In this document: positions 22,450-32,792 of the stretch, piece by piece
Layout: each line of letters opens with the position of its first letter
Numbering within the stretch: position 1 is the first letter of the stretch
Source of the DNA: Zeimonas sp036675585
GTDB taxonomy: Bacteria; Pseudomonadota; Gammaproteobacteria; Burkholderiales; Burkholderiaceae_E
Reading direction: 5' to 3'
NCBI GenBank assembly: GCA_036675585.1
Contig: JAKFES010000234.1
Coordinates: forward strand, 1-32,792
Length of the DNA: 32,792 nt
Position numbers and translations under genes: made by a program
The notes under the pieces: generated by a model
What the model saw: only the letters and a program-made list of their open reading frames with translations
Database searches by the model: none
Told to the model about the DNA's origin: nothing

Positions 22450-23397
22450 TCAATGCGCAACCGGCCGTTCGCCGGGCAGTTTGGCGACGCCGCGCAGCTC
22501 GCACGCGAGAATCGCCCGCCGCAGTCGCTCGACCGCGGGCATCCGGGTGAAGCTCTTGCGCCAGACGAGCGACACGCGACGCGACGGCGGAGGTGCCGCG
22601 AAAGGCACGTAGCGCAGCAGATCGTCGTCGCTGCGCGGCGCATTGCACGCGGTGATCGGCAGCACGGTGATACCGATTCCCGCGGCCACCATGTGGCGAA
22701 TCGTCTCGAGCGAAGAGCCTTCGAAGGTCTTCTGGATGCCGACGCTGGACTGCGAATAGCGCGACAGTTCGGGGCACACTTCGAGCACGTGGTCGCGGAA
22801 GCAGTGGCCGTGGCCGAGCAGCAGCATCGTCTGCTCCTTCAGCTCGGTGGAACGGATCGACTGCCGCGCGGCCCAGGGGTGCGCGGCCGGCACCGAGACG
22901 ACGAACGGCTCGTCGTAGACCGCAAGCGACATCAGTCCGGCGTCGGGGAACGGGTCGGCGAGGATCGCCAGGTCGATGTCGCCCTGGCGCAGCAACTCGA
23001 GCAGGCGGACCGTGAAGTTCTCCTGCAGCAGCAGCGGCATCTGTGCCGTGTCGTCGATCATCCGGCGCACGAGCTGCGGCAGCAGGTACGGGCCGATCGT
23101 GTAGATGACCCCCACGCGCAGGGGTCCGGCGAGCGGATCCTTGCCCTGCTCGGCGATCGCCCGGATCGCACTCGTCTGCTCGAGCACGTGCTGCGCCTGC
23201 TCGACGATGCGCTCGCCGATCGGCGTCACCGCGATCTCGATGCCGCCACGCTCGAAGAGCTGCACGCCGAGCTCCTCCTCGAGCTTCTTGATCGCCACCG
23301 AAAGCGTCGGCTGGCTGACCAGGCAGGCCTCGGCCGCGCGCCCGAAATGGCGCTCGCGCGCGAGCGCGACGATGTACTTGAGCTCGGTCAGCGTCAT
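22450..23397 (-). CDS. oxyR: Hydrogen peroxide-sensing LysR-type regulator OxyR
   Basis: OxyR activates peroxide-defence genes when a disulfide forms between two cysteines. The 315-residue protein has the LysR winged helix at the N-terminus (MTLTELKYIVALARERHFGR, then SQPTLSVAIKKLEEELG). Both redox cysteines are conserved at the same numbers as in E. coli: Cys199 and Cys208 in LLGHGHCFRDHVLEVCPEL. GIGITVLPITACN is also family-typical. ATG 23397 matches the family start but has no recognisable Shine-Dalgarno. An 18-bp GC palindrome lies just upstream, abutting the recG stop. recG precedes it by 37 bp and cysM follows by 16 bp. recG-oxyR proximity is also known in pseudomonads, with the opposite order. 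Confidence 0.97.
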   Translation of the reverse strand: MTLTELKYIVALARERHFGRAAEACLVSQPTLSVAIKKLEEELGVQLFERGGIEIAVTPIGERIVEQAQHVLEQTSAIRAIAEQGKDPLAGPLRVGVIYTIGPYLLPQLVRRMIDDTAQMPLLLQENFTVRLLELLRQGDIDLAILADPFPDAGLMSLAVYDEPFVVSVPAAHPWAARQSIRSTELKEQTMLLLGHGHCFRDHVLEVCPELSRYSQSSVGIQKTFEGSSLETIRHMVAAGIGITVLPITACNAPRSDDDLLRYVPFAAPPPSRRVSLVWRKSFTRMPAVERLRRAILACELRGVAKLPGERPVAH

Positions 23398-23416
23398 GGG
23401 CGGGCAATGATAGCAA

Positions 23417-23434
23417 GCGCGCGCCGGCGCGCGC
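23417..23434. repeat. 18-bp perfect GC palindrome between recG and oxyR
   Basis: The 18 bases at 23417-23434 equal their own reverse complement (alternating GC around a central CCGG). They touch the recG stop codon at one end and lie 19 bp before the oxyR start. No T-run follows on the minus strand, so a terminator is not clear. It may be an RNA hairpin affecting the recG end or oxyR translation. Confidence 0.5.
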
Positions 23435-25510
23435 TCAGGCCTCCAGGAACGCCTCGCGCGCGCCGAACCAGCGGCGCAGGTGCTTCTCGACCTCGGCGGG
23501 GGCGTCGCGCAGCATCCGTTGCGCGGCGTCGCGCGCCGCCCGGGCGAGGTCGTCGTCGCGCTCGAGATCGGCGAAACGAAGCAGCGCATCGCCCGACTGG
23601 CGCGCACCGAGAAACTCGCCCGGCCCGCGCTGGATCAGATCGCGCCGCGCGATCTCGAAACCGTCGCTCGTCTCGTACATCGTCTTCAGGCGTTCGCGAG
23701 CGGCCGCCGAGAGCGGCTCGCGGTACACCAGCACGCACACGCTGTCGCGGGTTCCGCGTCCGACCCGCCCGCGCAGCTGGTGCAGCTGCGACAGTCCGAA
23801 GCGCTCGGCGTGCTCGACGATCAGCAACGACGCGTTCGGCACGTCGACGCCGACCTCGATCACCGTCGTCGCGACGAGCACGAGCAGCTTTGCCGCCGCG
23901 AAATCGGCCATCACCGACTGCTTCTCCGCGGCGCCCAGCCGCCCGTGGACGAGCCCGACCCGAAGCGGTGCCAGCTCGCGCTCGAGCGTCGCGTGCGTTT
24001 CGATCGCATTCTGCAGGTCGAGCGTCTCGCTTTCGTCGACCAGCGGACACACCCAGTAGACCTGACGCCCGGCGGCGGCGGCCGCACGCACCCGCGCGAC
24101 GATCTCGTCGCGTCGCACGGCCGAGACGAGCTTGGTCGTGACCGGCTTGCGCCCGGGCGGCATTTCGTCGAGGACCGACACGTCGAGATCGGCGTAATAC
24201 GTCATCGCGAGCGTGCGCGGAATCGGTGTCGCGCTCATCATCAGCTGGTGCGGCAGGCGCGCGGCCCCCGCCTCGAGCTTCGCGCGCAGCGCCAGGCGCT
24301 GCGCGACGCCGAAGCGGTGCTGTTCGTCGACGATGGCCAGGCCCAGCCGCGCGAACTCGACCGTTTCCTCGATCAGCGCGTGCGTGCCGATCAGCAGGTC
24401 GATCTCGCCGGCGGCGACCTGCGCGCGCACCGCGCGCTTTTCGCCGTCCTTCAGCGATCCGGAAAGCCATGCGATGCGCGCGCCGACCGCCTCGAGCCAC
24501 GGCATCAGCTTGTTGCGATGCTGCTCGGCGAGAATCTCGGTGGGCGCCATCAGCGCGGCCTGCCATCGGCTGCCGATCGCCTGTGCGGCGGCGAGCGCCG
24601 CGACGACGGTCTTGCCGCTGCCGACGTCACCCTGCAGCAGACGGTTCATCGGCTGGGTAGCGGAGAGATCGTTCGCGATCTCGTCCCACACCCGTCGCTG
24701 CGCACCGGTCAGCTCGAACGGCAGCGAAGCGAGCAGGCGCTGCGCGAGCCCGCGCTCGGCGAGCGCCGGCGCCGCCTGGCGGGAGCGAACGAGACGCGCG
24801 CGTGCGAGCGAAAGCTGCTGCGCGAGCAGTTCGTCGAAGATCACGCGACGCCACGCGGGCGCGGTGCGCTCCTCGAGCGCGGCGATCGACGCACGCGGCG
24901 AAGGCCGGTGGATCGTGCGCAGCGCTTCGACGATCGGCGGCAGGCGCAATGCCTCGACGAAGTCGGCCGGAACCGTCTCGTCCCAGTCGAGTGCATCGAG
25001 CGCCCGCCCGATCGCCGCGCGCAGCCGTGCCTGCGACAGCCCCGACACGGTCGGGTACACGGGCGTCAGCGCGTCGGGCAGCGCTTCGTCGGCCGAGACC
25101 AATCGACAACGCGGATGCACCATCTCGAGGCCGAACAGCCCGCCTCTCGCCTCGCCGAGTGCGCGCACCCGGCGCCCCTCGGCGAACTGCTTCAGTTGCG
25201 ACCCGTAGAAATGGAAGAAGCGCAGCGAGATCTGCCCGCTCGCATCGCGCAGATCGACGCGCAGCGTGCGGCGCGGCCGCGCAACGATCTCGGTGCGAAC
25301 GACTTCGCCCTCGACCTGGACGGTTTCGCCGCTGCGCGCCGAAGCGATCGGGACGACCCGCGTTTCGTCTTCGTAGCGCAGCGGCAGATGCAGGACGAGG
25401 TCCTGTTCGCGGCGGATGCCGAGTCGGGCGAAACGCGCGGCATCGCCGCCGGCGGCTGCAACGGCGGCGCGCCCGGTCTTGCCGCTGCGTCGAGTCGACG
25501 CCTGCGCCAC
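23435..25510 (-). CDS. recG: ATP-dependent DNA helicase RecG
   Basis: RecG regresses stalled replication forks and remodels branched DNA. The 691-residue protein has the N-terminal wedge/OB domain (LVLHLPLRYEDETRVVP, later LRFFHFYGSQLKQFAEG). Helicase motif I is LLQGDVGSGKTVVAALA, then APTEILAEQHRNKL, motif II is IVDEQHRFGVAQR, and motif III is MMSATPIPRTLAMTYYADLD. The later motifs include FAAAKLLVLVATTVIEVGVD and QLHQLRGRVGRG, and the C-terminus has ERLKTMYETSDGFEIARRDL. The start is GTG 25510, 16 bp after the ridA stop. Length (about 690) and motif spacing are normal. It sits mid-operon: thioesterase, ridA, recG, oxyR, cysM. Confidence 0.98.
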   Translation of the reverse strand: MAQASTRRSGKTGRAAVAAAGGDAARFARLGIRREQDLVLHLPLRYEDETRVVPIASARSGETVQVEGEVVRTEIVARPRRTLRVDLRDASGQISLRFFHFYGSQLKQFAEGRRVRALGEARGGLFGLEMVHPRCRLVSADEALPDALTPVYPTVSGLSQARLRAAIGRALDALDWDETVPADFVEALRLPPIVEALRTIHRPSPRASIAALEERTAPAWRRVIFDELLAQQLSLARARLVRSRQAAPALAERGLAQRLLASLPFELTGAQRRVWDEIANDLSATQPMNRLLQGDVGSGKTVVAALAAAQAIGSRWQAALMAPTEILAEQHRNKLMPWLEAVGARIAWLSGSLKDGEKRAVRAQVAAGEIDLLIGTHALIEETVEFARLGLAIVDEQHRFGVAQRLALRAKLEAGAARLPHQLMMSATPIPRTLAMTYYADLDVSVLDEMPPGRKPVTTKLVSAVRRDEIVARVRAAAAAGRQVYWVCPLVDESETLDLQNAIETHATLERELAPLRVGLVHGRLGAAEKQSVMADFAAAKLLVLVATTVIEVGVDVPNASLLIVEHAERFGLSQLHQLRGRVGRGTRDSVCVLVYREPLSAAARERLKTMYETSDGFEIARRDLIQRGPGEFLGARQSGDALLRFADLERDDDLARAARDAAQRMLRDAPAEVEKHLRRWFGAREAFLEA

Positions 25511-25526
25511 GGCGCGTCGCGACCGA

Positions 25527-25913
25527 TCAGTCGACGTGCAGCACCGCTTCGGCCTCGAACAGCGCGCCGCGCGGCAGGCTCGCCACGCCGATCGTCGAAC
25601 GCGCCGGGTACGGGTCGGCGAAATGGCGCTGCATCGCCTCGTTCACGCGCGGGAAATGCGAGAGATCGACGAGGAACAGCGTGAGCTTGACGCAATGCGC
25701 GAGCGACCCGCCCGCCGCCGACGCGACCGACGCGAGGTTGCGGAACACGCAGTCGATCTGGGCGTCGATTCCGCCTTCGACGAGCGACCCGCTGGCCGGG
25801 TCGAGCGCGATCTGCCCCGACAGATAGACGGTGTCGCCGACCCGCACCGCCTGCGAATACGGGCCGATCGCCGCCGGTGCGGCGGTCGTCGAAATGATCG
25901 TGCGGCTCTTCAT
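25527..25913 (-). CDS. ridA: RidA family reactive enamine/imine deaminase
   Basis: RidA hydrolyses reactive 2-aminoacrylate-type imines released by PLP enzymes, protecting other PLP proteins. The 128-residue product has the family blocks APAAIGPYSQAVRVGDTVYL, SGQIALDPASG and VKLTLFLVDLSHFPRVNEAM. Arg105, in PARSTIGVASLPRGALFEAE, is the substrate carboxylate-binding arginine of active RidA. ATG 25913 has GGAGGG at good spacing and overlaps the upstream thioesterase stop (ATGA). The nearby cysM product is a PLP enzyme of the serine/cysteine pathway where 2-aminoacrylate arises; that connection is an inference. Active-site conservation argues for the deaminase-competent RidA subfamily. Confidence 0.94.
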   Translation of the reverse strand: MKSRTIISTTAAPAAIGPYSQAVRVGDTVYLSGQIALDPASGSLVEGGIDAQIDCVFRNLASVASAAGGSLAHCVKLTLFLVDLSHFPRVNEAMQRHFADPYPARSTIGVASLPRGALFEAEAVLHVD

Positions 25914-26479
25914 CGTCCCTCCGGTTTCGGCAGCGGAAAAATCAGGCAGGTGGTCGAGGCCCACGCGTACAGGCGGCCGGCCGCATCGACCAGCCGGCCC
26001 TCGGCGATGCCGACCTGGCGCGTGACGCTGACCACCTTGGCCTCGGCGCGCACCGGCCCGGTCTTGTCGGTGAGCGGGCGCGTGTAGTTGATCTTCAGCT
26101 CGAGCGTCGTGTAGCCGAACCCCTGCTCGAGCGTCGTCTGCACCGCGCAGCCCAGCGCGGAGTCGAGCAGCGTCGCGATGTAGCCGCCGTGCACGCTGCC
26201 GATGGGGTTGTAGTAATCGGTCTTCGGCGTTCCCTGGAACACCATGGTGCCGTGCCCGGCTTCGACCGGAACGAAATCGAGCGTGTGCATGATCGGCGGC
26301 GACGGCAACTCGCCGCGGTTGATGCGTTCGAGAAAGCGCAGCCCCGAACTGCTGCCGATCTCCTCGGGCGCGATCTTTCCCGGAGCCGCCAGCAGCAGCC
26401 GGACCTCGCGCTCGCGCGCCAGCCACTTCTCGAGCGTCGCGTCGACGGCTGCGTCGCGGTTCGGCGGTTCGGTCTTCAT
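25910..26479 (-). CDS. PaaI-type hotdog-fold acyl-CoA thioesterase
   Basis: A 189-residue single-hotdog thioesterase of the PaaI/YdiI group, which hydrolyses acyl- or aryl-CoA. The signature NPIGSVHGGYIATLLDSALG contains the HGG segment and the downstream acidic catalytic residue. Beta strands TTLELKINYTRPL and VRAEAKVVSVTRQVGIAEG follow. About 50 residues precede the hotdog core, longer than the minimal family. ATG 26479 has GAGGA at 7-nt spacing; a longer in-frame start at 26521 lacks this support. The stop overlaps the ridA start by 4 nt (ATGA). Substrate is not predictable from the sequence. Confidence 0.9.
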   Translation of the reverse strand: MKTEPPNRDAAVDATLEKWLAREREVRLLLAAPGKIAPEEIGSSSGLRFLERINRGELPSPPIMHTLDFVPVEAGHGTMVFQGTPKTDYYNPIGSVHGGYIATLLDSALGCAVQTTLEQGFGYTTLELKINYTRPLTDKTGPVRAEAKVVSVTRQVGIAEGRLVDAAGRLYAWASTTCLIFPLPKPEGR

Positions 26480-26545
26480 CGGAATCCTCGGGTCGTCGCG
26501 CACGTCGCCGCGCCCCTGCATCGTATCAAGGGCGGCGTCGCGCGC

Positions 26546-26992
26546 TTAGCGACTTGCCTTGAGCACCAGGAACCAGGTCTCGAACGCGAGCGCCATCACC
26601 GACATCAGCAGGACCGCGCCGATCATCAGCGACGCCATCGCGACCAGCACGTTGCTCCAGCCGCCGCGCGTGAGCGCCGGCCGTCCGGGGTTGTGCCGCG
26701 CATCCCACTTCTCGTCGGGCGTCAGGCTGAACACGATCGCCTCGATCATCGCGACGACGACGACGAGCCCGGCGACGAAGAAACCCGGGTGGCGGTACCA
26801 GGGGTCGGCGCGCAGCGCCAGTCCGATCGTCGGCAGCGCGATCATCGGGTAGATCCACCACCAGCGCGTGCCGAGATACCACCGATGCGCGCCGGAGAAA
26901 CCGGCGATCAGCGCGAGCACGCCGGCGACGAGGCGGGAACGAGGGGGAGCGGTCACGGCTGCGATTGTCCGACATCGGGCGGCATCGTCCAA
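26546..26992 (-). CDS. TM2-domain membrane protein
   Basis: A 148-residue membrane protein with about four hydrophobic segments. The N-terminal part (LVAGVLALIAGFSGAHRWYL, then GTRWWW and a second helix) matches the TM2 domain, two helices joined by a G-x-x-G-x-H/D-x-x-Y-L-G turn. A second pair of helices follows a charged loop (SLTPDEKWDARHNPGR). Function is unknown for bacterial TM2 proteins. The start is either ATG 26992 or GTG 26956; neither has a strong ribosome-binding site, and the latter would remove twelve unconserved residues. It is divergent from uvrA across 107 bp and is followed by the thioesterase gene after 66 bp. Confidence 0.8.
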   Translation of the reverse strand: MDDAARCRTIAAVTAPPRSRLVAGVLALIAGFSGAHRWYLGTRWWWIYPMIALPTIGLALRADPWYRHPGFFVAGLVVVVAMIEAIVFSLTPDEKWDARHNPGRPALTRGGWSNVLVAMASLMIGAVLLMSVMALAFETWFLVLKASR

Positions 26993-27058
26993 ACGAGGCC
27001 GCGAAGAAGCCGCGACGAAGCCCGCCCGCGGGCGCCGACGCCGGAAGCGCGGCGCTGA

Positions 27059-27064
27059 TAGACT
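27059..27064 (+). promoter_or_regulatory. Weak extended -10 candidate for uvrA
   Basis: TG-A-TAGACT (TAGACT at 27059-27064, 4/6 match with an upstream TG) is the only promoter-like element in the 107-bp gap before uvrA. A poor -35 (CCGACG, 27035-27040) lies at 18 bp. There is no CTGT-N8-ACAG site in the gap, in contrast to the radical SAM gene. Confidence 0.3.
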
Positions 27065-27099
27065 CGTGTGCCCCTCTCCCGCCTCGAACCCGGATTCCG

Positions 27100-32792
<5,693 letters not shown>

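Noticed and set aside
23398..23416. TATCAT (23407-23412, minus strand) as an oxyR -10.
   Set aside because: It would put the start site only a few bases from the ATG and has no usable -35.
26993..27099. SOS box for the long uvrA.
   Set aside because: No CTGT-N8-ACAG or close variant is seen in the 107-bp spacer.

Overview
The window is a dense, very GC-rich bacterial chromosome segment (about two thirds G+C or more by eye). It has 29 protein genes, almost no spacer longer than 200 bp, and no tRNA, rRNA, CRISPR array, insertion sequence or phage gene that I could recognise. Gene order (rho-rpmE, orn, M48 protease-PCD-rsgA, rpsP-rimM-trmD-rplS, etfBA, recG-oxyR-cysM) and protein style fit a betaproteobacterium of the order Burkholderiales. 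I cannot place it to genus. No intergenic stretch exceeds 300 bp; the longest is the 212-bp divergent region at 16319-16530.

Layout. 1-3330 (+): the 3' part of rho, then rpmE (zinc-free L31) with its own promoter and a terminator, then a polytopic glycosyltransferase-like protein. 3311-3976 (-): orn. 4014-6544 (+): M48 membrane protease, pterin dehydratase, rsgA. 6593-10580 (-): the ribosomal operon rpsP-rimM-trmD-rplS, continuing into a Nudix hydrolase and a CobD/CbiB-like membrane protein. 10664-11758 (-): a PA0069-type radical SAM protein behind a promoter that overlaps a near-perfect LexA box. 11901-16318 (-): a fatty-acyl oxidation block (crotonase, etfB, etfA, acyl-CoA dehydrogenase). 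16531-21540 (+): moxR, DUF58, transglutaminase (TgpA type) and a lytic transglycosylase, three of the four joined by start/stop overlaps. 21495-26992 (-): TM2 protein, thioesterase, RidA, recG, oxyR, cysM. 27100 to the end (+): an unusually long uvrA that is still open at the window edge.

How the genes work together. Most are core functions: transcription termination, ribosome assembly, tRNA modification, RNA turnover, electron transfer from acyl-CoA oxidation and envelope maintenance. DNA damage and oxidative stress recur: an SOS-type radical SAM gene, recG, oxyR (both redox cysteines at the E. coli numbers 199 and 208), cysM, and a double-length UvrA with four intact ATPase cassettes.

The most interesting points are the LexA-box/promoter overlap at 11776-11817, the tandem UvrA whose second unit has apparently lost the DNA-binding insertion domain, a crotonase lacking both catalytic glutamates behind a structured leader, and hairpins at the trmD start and in the trmD-rplS spacer that could set unequal expression within the ribosomal operon.
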